This document shows, piece after piece, positions 1 to 6,164 of a stretch of DNA of 12,662 nt. The stretch lies in assembly GCA_903911165.1 (NCBI GenBank), contig CAIWCQ010000210.1, positions 1 through 12,662 of the forward strand. The letters run 5' to 3'. Position numbers and translations under genes: made by a program. The notes beneath the pieces are model-generated. The model made no database searches, had not been told where the DNA came from, and saw only the letters and a program-made list of their open reading frames with translations. This stretch comes from an uncultured Actinomycetes bacterium (lineage in GTDB: Bacteria > Actinomycetota > Actinomycetes > Mycobacteriales > Mycobacteriaceae). The stretch's first letter is position 1. Each line of letters starts with the position of its first letter.

Positions 1-82
1 CACAAAGAAAGCGTGATCGCATGGCGTCAGTGTGCGCGCACCCAACGGAGGGCTGCGACGCCGCAAAGGACACGACAACCGA

Positions 83-112
83 TGTTCACCTGGTGGCCCA
101 CCCGTGTTCACC
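83..112. repeat. Direct repeat TGTTCACC x2 flanking a GC-rich palindrome
   Basis: TGTTCACC occurs at 83-90 and again at 105-112, exactly 22 bp apart. Between them lies the palindrome GGTGG-C-CCACC (92-102). The element sits just beyond the 3' end of the ferredoxin gene. It could be a terminator hairpin for that minus-strand transcript, although no T-run follows, or a tandem binding site for a gene lying left of the window. The same octamer recurs upstream of ndh. Bases 1-125 contain no convincing gene; the overlapping plus-strand reading frames there lack recognisable protein features. Confidence 0.4.
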
Positions 113-125
113 GCGCAGCCGTCGC

Positions 126-317
126 TCAGTCCTCGATGCTCAACGCCTGGGTGGGGCAGTTCTCGCAGGCCTGCTCAAGATCGACCCGGCGGTCCTCGCT
201 GATGTCGTCGATCAGGATGTGAAGTGCGCCGTCGGCACCGATCTCGAAGATATCCGCGGCGGTCGCCTCGCACAGACCGATCGACGAGCACTTGGACTTG
301 TCGTCGATGATCTTCAT
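126..317 (-). CDS. Small 3Fe-4S-type ferredoxin, P450 redox partner
   Basis: This 63-aa cytosolic electron carrier probably delivers electrons from a ferredoxin reductase to the adjacent P450. The sequence shows the one-cluster actinobacterial signature C-x5-C...CP, with C10 and C16 in KCSSIGLC and C54 in ENCPTQAL; the protein is acidic, as usual for such carriers. The central variable position of the first motif is Ile13, where His is common in P450-linked ferredoxins, and there is an additional Cys51 three residues before the ligand C54. The ATG at 317 overlaps the TGA of the P450 gene by 4 bp (ATGA, 314-317). No strong ribosome binding site is visible, so translation is probably coupled to the P450. 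The ferredoxin family is clear; the partner is inferred from the overlap. Confidence 0.93.
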   Translation of the reverse strand: MKIIDDKSKCSSIGLCEATAADIFEIGADGALHILIDDISEDRRVDLEQACENCPTQALSIED

Positions 318-1642
318 CGCTGGCTTTCGGGAGTCTGGGCCTCGGGAGTCTGGGCCTCGGGCGTGAACTGTGCGGTCATGGACATCACGGTATGGAAGAA
401 GTTGCCGTTACCCAACTCCGGCTCGCCGACGGCCTGGATGTCAGGCAGGCGGGTCAGCAGTTCGCGGAAGATCGCGGCCAACTGGCGACGGGCCAACTGC
501 GCACCCAGGCAGTGGTGGATTCCACCGCCGCCGAATGCGACATGCTTGTTCGGCGAGCGCGACAGATCAAGGCGCTCAGGATGATCGAACACCTCGGTGT
601 CCCTGTTGGCCGAGGAGTAGAACATGATCACCTTGTCGCCCTCGGTGATCTGGTGGCCGCCGAGTTCGGTGTCGTGCGCGGCGGTGCGCCGGAAGGTCAT
701 GATCGGGGTGGCCCAGCGGATGATCTCCTCGATGGCCAGCGGCAGGCGGTTATCGAGGTCCTCCAGGAGCCAGGCGCGCTGCTCCGGGAAATCGGTGAGT
801 GCCTTGAGTCCGTGGGAGATCGACTGTCGGGTGGTGTCGTTGCCGGCGATGATCAGCAGGGCGAAGATCGACGAGATGTCGTCGTCGGTCAGCCGTTCGC
901 CGTCGACTTCGGCCTGGACCATCGCAGTCATCAGGTCGTTCTCCGGCTTGCTGCGGCGGGCGGCGATGAGTTCGTGGGCGATGCCATGAATGGTGGTGAT
1001 GGTCTGGAATACCCGGGCCAACGGGTCGGCGCCCTGCAGCAGTCGGGGATCACGCCAGCCGTCGGCGAACTGCGATTCGTAGGCGATGGTGCGGCGGTGT
1101 TCCTCTGGGATGCCAACCATGTCGCAGATGTTGTGCATCGGAACCAGGGAGGCCACCTCGGTGACGAAGTCGACCTCGCCCTTGGCGGCGATGTTGTCGA
1201 CGATGCTGCGGGAGTTGGCGACGATGTGCTCGTCGATCCGGGCCAGCTGTTTGGGTGTGAAGGCCGCCGCCATCAGGCGGCGGATCTTGGTGTGCCGGGG
1301 GGGATCCATCGCGATGAAGCCCTGGGCCGCGTCGAGAACCTCCAGTGGCAGCGACTCGAAGGTAATGCCCTTACCGGAGAGGAAATCACCGGGCCGCCGG
1401 GTCACCTCAACGAGGTCGGCGTGGCGCACCACGGCCCAGAAACCCTGATCGTTGGGATCGGCGAACATGCCGTTGCTCACCGGGCGGTGCCAGGAGATCG
1501 GGCGGTGGGCGCGCAACTCGGCGAAAACCTTCTCGCGGTCTGCCGCGGTGGCCGCCCAGAACTCCGAGGAGGAGATGTCGGCGGGGTCATACGGTCGCTC
1601 GGCACGGGTCAGGGTGGCGGTCATTCCACGAGCATCTGACAT
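314..1642 (-). CDS. Cytochrome P450 (CYP124/125-like heme motif)
   Basis: This is a 442-aa bacterial class I monooxygenase, soluble, inserting one oxygen atom from O2 into an unidentified substrate. Visible motifs, numbered from the ATG at 1642, are the I-helix AGNDTT (266-271), ExxR (E306-R309, in EEIIRW), the MTFRRTA segment (315-321) and the heme loop FGGGGIHHCLG with thiolate Cys378. The extra-glycine loop (F to C distance of 8) is the form seen in mycobacterial CYP124/CYP125-type enzymes, but I cannot assign a CYP family or substrate. The C-terminus carries a TPEAQ repeat made by duplicated DNA. An alternative start at ATG 1624 (MTATLTRAERPYD) fits a leaderless promoter better and would give 436 aa. 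The ferredoxin gene overlaps its stop; the TetR gene diverges upstream. Confidence 0.96.
   Translation of the reverse strand: MSDARGMTATLTRAERPYDPADISSSEFWAATAADREKVFAELRAHRPISWHRPVSNGMFADPNDQGFWAVVRHADLVEVTRRPGDFLSGKGITFESLPLEVLDAAQGFIAMDPPRHTKIRRLMAAAFTPKQLARIDEHIVANSRSIVDNIAAKGEVDFVTEVASLVPMHNICDMVGIPEEHRRTIAYESQFADGWRDPRLLQGADPLARVFQTITTIHGIAHELIAARRSKPENDLMTAMVQAEVDGERLTDDDISSIFALLIIAGNDTTRQSISHGLKALTDFPEQRAWLLEDLDNRLPLAIEEIIRWATPIMTFRRTAAHDTELGGHQITEGDKVIMFYSSANRDTEVFDHPERLDLSRSPNKHVAFGGGGIHHCLGAQLARRQLAAIFRELLTRLPDIQAVGEPELGNGNFFHTVMSMTAQFTPEAQTPEAQTPESQR
331..360 (-). repeat. 15-bp tandem duplication at P450 C-terminus
   Basis: Two identical copies of gagtctgggcctcgg (331-345 and 346-360) lie at the very end of the P450 gene, followed by a partially matching third unit. 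On the coding strand they give the tail TPEAQTPEAQTPESQR. The repeats are in frame, so the duplication only lengthens a probably disordered tail. They also lie just upstream of the ferredoxin start codon. Confidence 0.9.
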
Positions 1643-1659
1643 AAATCAGAAAATGTCAA
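1625..1659 (-). promoter_or_regulatory. Candidate promoter of P450-ferredoxin operon
   Basis: Reading the minus strand, a perfect TTGACA (1659-1654) is followed by a 17-bp spacer and GATGCT (1636-1631), which differs from TANNNT only at its first base. Six bases later comes ATG 1624, an in-frame start of the P450. This geometry predicts a leaderless mRNA starting at codon 7 of the longer reading frame. The upstream ATG at 1642 lies inside this promoter and has no ribosome binding site. Confidence 0.45.
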
Positions 1660-1696
1660 GAGGGTTCGACGTTCAATTCACTGATGTCGTCTGCGC

Positions 1697-1702
1697 TAGA
1701 CT
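1697..1702 (+). promoter_or_regulatory. -10 element for leaderless tetR transcript
   Basis: TAGACT matches the mycobacterial -10 consensus TANNNT and ends 7 bp before the GTG at 1710. That is the spacing expected if transcription begins at the start codon. There is no Shine-Dalgarno sequence before this GTG, which agrees with a leaderless message. No clear -35 is seen. Confidence 0.5.
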
Positions 1703-1709
1703 TTGCCGC

Positions 1710-2333
1710 GTGACTGTCGTGGACCTCCGGGCCGAAACCCGGGCCTTCGGACGGGCCCGACTGCGCGAACTCGCGCTCGACGCGGCCCGCGACGTCGTCC
1801 TGACCCGCGGTTGGGCGGCGGTCCGGATGGGCGCGATCGCCACCGCGATCGGTATCAGCCGACAGAGCCTGCACGGCGAGTTCGGCACCAAGGACGAACT
1901 GGGCAACGCCCTTGTCATGCGAGAGACCACGGCCTTCCTCGACGGCGTCGCAGCACGGCTCGCCGAACACCCCGGAGATCTCGCGGGCGGGGTGGCGGAC
2001 GCGGTCGAGTTCATGTTGTCGGCGACCCTCGACGATCCACTCCTGCAGACGATCCTCACCCGCGCGCCCGTCAACGGCGGCGATCAATCATTACTTCCGT
2101 TGCTGACCACCCGCGGTGAACCGCTGATCGAGCACGCGATGGAAATCGTTGGTCGCTGGGTCGGCGAACAGTGGCCATCAGCAGACCCCGACGACACCCG
2201 GATTATGGTGGAAAGCGTTGTGCGCCTTGCGCATAGTCATCTCCTAACCCAGACCCGGTCGCCGTCTGAGTCGGGTCGCGACCTGGCTTTGGTGGCATGC
2301 CGATGTCTACGCATGCCCGATCCGCCCCGCTGA
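1710..2333 (+). CDS. TetR-family transcriptional regulator
   Basis: This 207-aa DNA-binding protein probably acts as a dimeric, ligand-responsive repressor. The N-terminal helix-turn-helix is clear: residues about 18-65 contain ALDAARDVVLTRGW, MGAIATAIGISRQSLHGEF and GTKDEL, matching the usual TetR pattern (recognition helix followed by YxxFxxKxxL, here with His for Tyr). The remainder is a helical ligand-binding domain without a recognisable subfamily. I chose GTG 1710 because it follows a -10 element at leaderless spacing and gives a normal TetR length. A longer reading frame upstream would overlap the P450 gene and add residues unlike TetR. Divergence from the P450 across 67 bp suggests that it controls itself and the P450-ferredoxin pair; this is inferred. 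Confidence 0.9.
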   Translation: MTVVDLRAETRAFGRARLRELALDAARDVVLTRGWAAVRMGAIATAIGISRQSLHGEFGTKDELGNALVMRETTAFLDGVAARLAEHPGDLAGGVADAVEFMLSATLDDPLLQTILTRAPVNGGDQSLLPLLTTRGEPLIEHAMEIVGRWVGEQWPSADPDDTRIMVESVVRLAHSHLLTQTRSPSESGRDLALVACRCLRMPDPPR

Positions 2334-2339
2334 ACCCGC

Positions 2340-2366
2340 TACGCTATTTCCCAATCGCCCGGAGGG
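2340..2366 (+). promoter_or_regulatory. Possible -10 and ribosome binding site for the 2372 gene
   Basis: TACGCT (2340-2345) fits TANNNT and lies just after the tetR stop codon; no -35 is evident. GGAGGG (2361-2366) is a strong Shine-Dalgarno sequence 5 bp before ATG 2372 and decides the start over the in-frame ATGs at 2297 and 2303 inside tetR. The ribosome binding site is solid; the separate promoter is tentative, since the gene could be co-transcribed with tetR. Confidence 0.45.
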
Positions 2367-2371
2367 AACCG

Positions 2372-2911
2372 ATGACGAGGATCGCAGCGCGGCAATCGCG
2401 CAGACCGCACCTGTCCTGGCTGCCCCGTGGATTGGTGGCCGGTGCGGCCGGAACCGCGGCGATGGCGACCTGGTACCACGTCGAACGCACGGTGCGGCGT
2501 GGCCGCTACACCGGCGTTGTCGCCCTGGCCGACGGAACTCCGGTCGAGGGCCTCTGGTCGCACGAGGGCCTGGACTACGACGACAGCATCGTGCCCGGCC
2601 AGATCGTGGCCAGACTCCTACGACTGCCCGAACCCACCCCGCGCCAGGCCGGCGCGATCACGCTGGCGCTGCGGTGGACGTACGGGTCGGCATTCGGCGT
2701 GGCGCACGTTCTGTTGCGCAATCGCCTCCGGGAGCCTTACGCCAGCCTGATCTTCGGCAGCATGCTGACCACGATGACGTCGGTGGCTTTCCCGGTGCTG
2801 GGCCGCACGCCGGTGCCGTGGCGCTGGCCGGTCGACGCTCAGATCAGCGCGGCCGGCAGCCACGGCGCCTACATCCTCACCGCCTCGGCACTGGACAACC
2901 TGCTGCGATGA
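2372..2911 (+). CDS. Hypothetical Gly/Ala-rich membrane-associated protein
   Basis: I do not recognise this 179-aa protein. A basic N-terminus (many Arg in residues 3-19) is followed by a Gly/Ala-rich hydrophobic stretch at about 19-34 (GLVAGAAGTAAMAT). More moderately hydrophobic stretches lie at about 96-115, 123-143 and 163-178, so it is probably a small polytopic membrane protein with a cytoplasmic N-terminus. A polar segment between about 36 and 92 includes HEGLDYDDS and PEPTPRQ. The start follows a strong GGAGGG site, and the gene begins 38 bp after the tetR stop on the same strand. No catalytic motif is visible. Being real is likely; function is unknown. Confidence 0.75.
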   Translation: MTRIAARQSRRPHLSWLPRGLVAGAAGTAAMATWYHVERTVRRGRYTGVVALADGTPVEGLWSHEGLDYDDSIVPGQIVARLLRLPEPTPRQAGAITLALRWTYGSAFGVAHVLLRNRLREPYASLIFGSMLTTMTSVAFPVLGRTPVPWRWPVDAQISAAGSHGAYILTASALDNLLR

Positions 2912-2940
2912 TCAGGCCGACCGGCCCCGCTGCAACCTAG

Positions 2941-2996
2941 TGTTCACCTTGAGATGTTCACCTTGATTTGTTCGCCTTGCGATCGTCGTCTTGACG
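2941..2996. repeat. Four-unit 14-bp direct repeat array upstream of ndh
   Basis: Consecutive units are TGTTCACCTTGAGA (2941-2954), TGTTCACCTTGATT (2955-2968), TGTTCGCCTTGCGA (2969-2982) and the degenerate TCGTCGTCTTGACG (2983-2996). The first two agree in the first 12 bases. The array fills most of the gap between the 2911 stop and the ndh leader. It could be an iterated operator or a slipped duplication. The last unit ends in TTGACG, a possible -35, but no good -10 follows at standard spacing. Confidence 0.75.
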
Positions 2997-3004
2997 GCCC
3001 AGGC

Positions 3005-3024
3005 CGGGCGGACTGAAACGCCCG
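3005..3024. other. Inverted repeat upstream of ndh
   Basis: CGGGCG (3005-3010) and CGCCCG (3019-3024) form a 6-bp stem with an 8-base loop. There is no T-run. It could be the terminator of the preceding gene, an operator, or part of the ndh leader. Confidence 0.35.
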
Positions 3025-3045
3025 CGGTGCAGGCCGCGACGGCGA

Positions 3046-3083
3046 TAACCTACACACCTGTCCTGCCCTATTGCGCGGAAGGA
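3046..3083 (+). promoter_or_regulatory. Candidate ndh -10 and ribosome binding site
   Basis: TAACCT (3046-3051) matches TANNNT and would start transcription around 3058, giving a leader of about 30 bases. No convincing -35 is present. GGAAGGA (3077-3083) is a good Shine-Dalgarno site 6 bp before ATG 3090 and fixes the start of ndh. The ribosome binding site is well supported; the promoter is tentative. Confidence 0.45.
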
Positions 3084-3089
3084 AACACC

Positions 3090-4484
3090 ATGGCAAGTCC
3101 CGAACCGGGCCGCCGCCACCGCGTCGTCGTGATCGGCTCCGGATTCGGCGGGTTGAACGCGGCCAAGTACCTCAAACGCGCGGACGTCGACGTGACACTG
3201 GTCGCCAAGACCACCAGTCACCTGTTCCAGCCCCTGCTTTACCAACTGGCCACCGGAATCCTCTCCACCGGCGACATCGCGCCGACCACCCGGCTGATCC
3301 TGAAAAAGGTCAAGAACTGTCAGGTGCTGCTCGGCGATGTCGAAGAAATCGACCTGACCAATCGGACCGTCACCTCGAGGCTGATGGCCACCGAGACGGT
3401 GCTGCCGTTCGACAGCCTGATCGTCGCGGCCGGGGCGCAGCAGAACTATTTCGGCAACGACCACTTCGCCACGTTCGCCCCGGGCATGAAGACCATCGAC
3501 GACGCCCTGGAGTTGCGCGGTCGCATCATGGGGGCGTTCGAGGCGGCCGAGGTCACCACCGACCCGGCCGAGCGGACCCGACGGTTGACTTTCGTCGTTG
3601 TCGGTGGTGGACCCACCGGAGTGGAACTGGCGGGCCAGATCGCCGAACTCGCCCGGCGCACGCTTCCCGGGGCGTTTCGCACCATCGACCCGACCGAGTG
3701 CAAGGTGATGCTGTTCGACGGCTCGCCGTTCGTACTGTCGCCGATGGGGGAGAACCTCGGCCGCAAGGCCCAGCACCGGTTGGAGAAGATGGGTGTGGAG
3801 GTCCACGGCAACTCGGTGGTGACCGAAGTCGACTACCTGGGCGTCACGGTCAAGGACAAGGAATCCGGAGAGGAACGCCGGATCAACTGTGCCTGCAAGG
3901 TGTGGGCGGCCGGGGTGCAGGCCAGCCCACTGGGCGAAACCCTCGCCGAGCAGTCCGATGGGACCGAGATCGACCGGGCCGGCCGGGTGGTCGTCGAACC
4001 CGATCTGAGCATAAAGGGCCACCCGAACGTCTTCGTCCTCGGTGACATGGCATCGGTGCCCAACGTGCCCGGCGTCGCCCAGGGCGCGATCCAGGGCGCG
4101 AAATATGCGACCAAGACCATCAAGCGGATGATCGCCGGCACCGACGACCCGGCCACCCGCGTGCCGTTCAAATACTTCGACAAGGGCAGCATGGCGACGA
4201 TCTCGCGCCACCACGCCGTGGCCAAGGTCGGCAAGCTTGAGTTCAGCGGCTACTTCGCCTGGCTGTCCTGGCTCGTCCTGCACCTGGTGTATCTCGTTGG
4301 TTTCAAAAACCGGGTCAGCACGCTGGTGAGTTGGATGATCACCTTTTCCTCGAACAGTCGCGGCCAACTGGCCACCACCAGCCAGTGGGTCTATGCCCGG
4401 CTGGCCATGGGCATCGTGGAGAAGCAGTTCCACGATGCCGCCGAACGCGCGGAGGAACGCGTCGAGGAACTCGACCCGGCGTAG
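3090..4484 (+). CDS. ndh: Type II NADH:quinone oxidoreductase (NDH-2)
   Basis: NDH-2 is a single-subunit, non-proton-pumping flavoprotein at the inner face of the membrane that oxidises NADH and reduces menaquinone. The 464-aa length matches mycobacterial Ndh. Visible elements are the FAD-binding GSGFGG (16-21), the NADH-binding VVVGGGPTGVELAGQ (169-183), the second FAD motif VFVLGDMA (314-321), the quinone-site AQGAIQ (330-335) and a hydrophobic C-terminal segment at about 387-405 with amphipathic helices beyond for membrane anchoring. The ATG follows GGAAGGA. The same reading frame continues upstream to 2991, but that extension lacks family similarity. Downstream lies the FmdB-like gene 28 bp away. 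The neighbourhood suggests re-oxidation of NADH made by the formate dehydrogenase, though NDH-2 is also a general respiratory enzyme. Confidence 0.97.
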   Translation: MASPEPGRRHRVVVIGSGFGGLNAAKYLKRADVDVTLVAKTTSHLFQPLLYQLATGILSTGDIAPTTRLILKKVKNCQVLLGDVEEIDLTNRTVTSRLMATETVLPFDSLIVAAGAQQNYFGNDHFATFAPGMKTIDDALELRGRIMGAFEAAEVTTDPAERTRRLTFVVVGGGPTGVELAGQIAELARRTLPGAFRTIDPTECKVMLFDGSPFVLSPMGENLGRKAQHRLEKMGVEVHGNSVVTEVDYLGVTVKDKESGEERRINCACKVWAAGVQASPLGETLAEQSDGTEIDRAGRVVVEPDLSIKGHPNVFVLGDMASVPNVPGVAQGAIQGAKYATKTIKRMIAGTDDPATRVPFKYFDKGSMATISRHHAVAKVGKLEFSGYFAWLSWLVLHLVYLVGFKNRVSTLVSWMITFSSNSRGQLATTSQWVYARLAMGIVEKQFHDAAERAEERVEELDPA

Positions 4485-4512
4485 AACCAGCGTCACAAAC
4501 AGAGAGTGCGTG

Positions 4513-4809
4513 ATGGCGAGATACAGCTACACCTGTGAGGATCACGGGGCGACTGAGGTCGCCCTACCGATCGGCACCGCGCCGCAACAGTTGGACTGCC
4601 CGCAGTGCGGCGAGGTTGCCCGACGGGTCTACTCCTCACCGATGTTGTCGGCGGTCGATCGCAACCGGATGTCCCTCATCGACTCCACCAAGGAGACAGC
4701 GGATCGGCCCGAAGTGGTCACATCCATCCCCCGAGGCGGCCGCATCAACAGCCGGCCGACCCCGATGGCGCCGCCGGACCCGCGGCTGCAAAAGCTGCCG
4801 CGTCCCTGA
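4513..4809 (+). CDS. fmdB: FmdB-family zinc-ribbon protein
   Basis: This 98-aa protein has an N-terminal FmdB-type zinc ribbon: MARYSYTC with C8-x2-H11 and C29-x2-C32 (DCPQCG), where His replaces the commoner second Cys. The rest is basic, Pro/Arg-rich and probably disordered (RPTPMAPPDPRLQKLPRP). FmdB was named as a putative regulator in methylotroph amide/formamide operons, but its biochemical role is not established. Here it faces fmdA tail-to-tail, 16 bp apart, which supports a link with amide use. It begins 28 bp after ndh and may share its transcript. GTG 4510 directly precedes ATG 4513 and could also serve as start; AGAGAG at 4500-4505 is a weak ribosome binding site. Confidence 0.88.
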   Translation: MARYSYTCEDHGATEVALPIGTAPQQLDCPQCGEVARRVYSSPMLSAVDRNRMSLIDSTKETADRPEVVTSIPRGGRINSRPTPMAPPDPRLQKLPRP

Positions 4810-4825
4810 TCCGGCGGGGCTCGGT

Positions 4826-6118
4826 CTAGTTCTTCCAGGGGTGCGGCGCCCAACCCTTGTGGTCTTTCCACAGCGACTTCGGCACGGCCATCCCGCCCGA
4901 CACCTTGGGCACCTTGCCGTGGCCCGGCCGCAGGTCGACGTCAAAGATCGCCGTCGGCAGATACACCGTGGAGCAGGCATTAGGAATGTCGACCACGCCG
5001 GACAACCGCCCCTCAATGGGCGCGGTGCCCAGCACCATGAGTGCTTGGATCCGGCTGTAGCCAAACTTCTCCAGGAAGTCGATGGCGTGCAGGCACGCGC
5101 GCTGGTAGCCCAAGAACGGGTCCAGATATTTCTGCTCGCCTTCGAGGGTCACCGAGGTGCCGGAGAACGCCAGCCACTCGCTGTACTGCGGATCGGTGGT
5201 GCCCGGCATGAAGATGGCGTTCTCGCCGACGCCGTACTTGGCCATGCCGTCCTTGATCACGTCGACGCCGAGGACCATGTAGCCGCCCATCTCGATGGCG
5301 CCGCAGAACGTGATCTCGCCGTCGCCCTGGGAGAAGTGCAGATCGCCGAAGGACAGGTTGGCACCGTCGACGAACACCGGATAGAACACCCGGGTGCCCT
5401 TGGTGAAGTTCTTGATGTCCTGATTGCCGCCGTTTTCGCGCGGGGGAGCAGTGCGGGCAGCCTCGCCGGCCACCCGGTCAAAGTCCTTGCCCGTCAACGA
5501 TCCGAGGATCGCGCTGTCCGGAAGGGGCGGCAGCGCCAGTGGCGGAACCCGGTCGGGATCAGTCGCAATCAGTGCGCCCTCGCGCTTGTTCCACCGAGCC
5601 AACAATTCCTTCGAGGGCGCGGTGCCCATCAGACCGGGGTGCTGGATGCCGACGTAGGACACGTCGGGCACGTGGCGACTGGTGGCGACGCCGCCGCGGA
5701 AGTCCCAGATCACCTTGTAGGCGTCCGGGAACCACTCGGTGAGGAACCCGCCACCGTTCTCGGTGGGGAAGATGCCGGTGTAACCCCACCCCTGACCCGA
5801 GATGCCTTTGGGGTCCTCGGTGTCGCAGGGGCCGATGTCGAGGATGTCGACGACGAGCAGGTCGCCGGGCTTTGCGCCTTCGACGCGGAACGGGCCGGAG
5901 AGCACGTGAACGCCCGGCAGTGGCGCGTCGCGAACGTCGTCGGCGGAGTCGTCGTTGCGGATCGCACCGTCGAACCACTCCCGGCAGTCGGCGCGGAATA
6001 CGTCGCCGGGCTTGACCGTCACGTTGGCCGGAACGTCGGGGTGCCAGCGGTTGTGGCCGATGTGCTTTTGGTTTTGGAACGACTTCTTGTCATCGAGGGG
6101 GAAGAGATTTTTCGGCAC
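4826..6118 (-). CDS. fmdA: Formamidase/acetamidase (FmdA/AmdA family)
   Basis: This cytosolic amidohydrolase hydrolyses formamide, or possibly acetamide, to the acid and ammonia. The 430-aa protein is slightly longer than the roughly 400-aa family norm. Family-typical segments include HNRWHPDVP (22-30), the acidic GDVFRADCREWFDG (38-51), SGQGWGYTGIFPTENGGG (107-124), PRENGGNQDIKN (226-237) and FGDLHFSQGDGEITFCGAIEM (257-277), followed by a long C-terminal region ending PHPWKN. The start is GTG 6118, preceded by AGGAAGG (6135-6129) with a 10-base spacer. It lies 46 bp after amiS on the same strand, so the two form an operon. The nearby formate dehydrogenase favours formamide as substrate, but the sequence alone does not separate formamidase from acetamidase. 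Confidence 0.95.
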   Translation of the reverse strand: MPKNLFPLDDKKSFQNQKHIGHNRWHPDVPANVTVKPGDVFRADCREWFDGAIRNDDSADDVRDAPLPGVHVLSGPFRVEGAKPGDLLVVDILDIGPCDTEDPKGISGQGWGYTGIFPTENGGGFLTEWFPDAYKVIWDFRGGVATSRHVPDVSYVGIQHPGLMGTAPSKELLARWNKREGALIATDPDRVPPLALPPLPDSAILGSLTGKDFDRVAGEAARTAPPRENGGNQDIKNFTKGTRVFYPVFVDGANLSFGDLHFSQGDGEITFCGAIEMGGYMVLGVDVIKDGMAKYGVGENAIFMPGTTDPQYSEWLAFSGTSVTLEGEQKYLDPFLGYQRACLHAIDFLEKFGYSRIQALMVLGTAPIEGRLSGVVDIPNACSTVYLPTAIFDVDLRPGHGKVPKVSGGMAVPKSLWKDHKGWAPHPWKN

Positions 6119-6144
6119 TTGGGGTGTTCCTTCCTAGTGGGGTT

Positions 6145-6157
6145 GACCGGAGCGGTC
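6145..6157 (-). other. Intercistronic hairpin between amiS and fmdA
   Basis: GACCG (6145-6149) and CGGTC (6153-6157) form a 5-bp stem with a 3-base loop in the 46-bp gap. It lacks a T-run, so it is more likely an RNA-stability or partial-termination element than a full terminator. Confidence 0.35.
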
Positions 6158-6164
6158 GGATTTT

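Noticed and set aside
392-1639. 415-residue plus-strand open frame opposite the P450
   Set aside because: It is the antisense of a gene with full P450 motifs; long antisense frames are common in GC-rich coding DNA and the translation has no family features.
1452-1709. Upstream extension of the TetR reading frame
   Set aside because: It would overlap the P450 coding sequence and add residues unlike a TetR N-terminus; GTG 1710 with a leaderless -10 fits better.
2958-4496. 512-residue minus-strand open frame opposite ndh
   Set aside because: It is the shadow of ndh, Gly/Asp/Val/Arg-biased with no recognisable domain, and has no separate ribosome binding site context.
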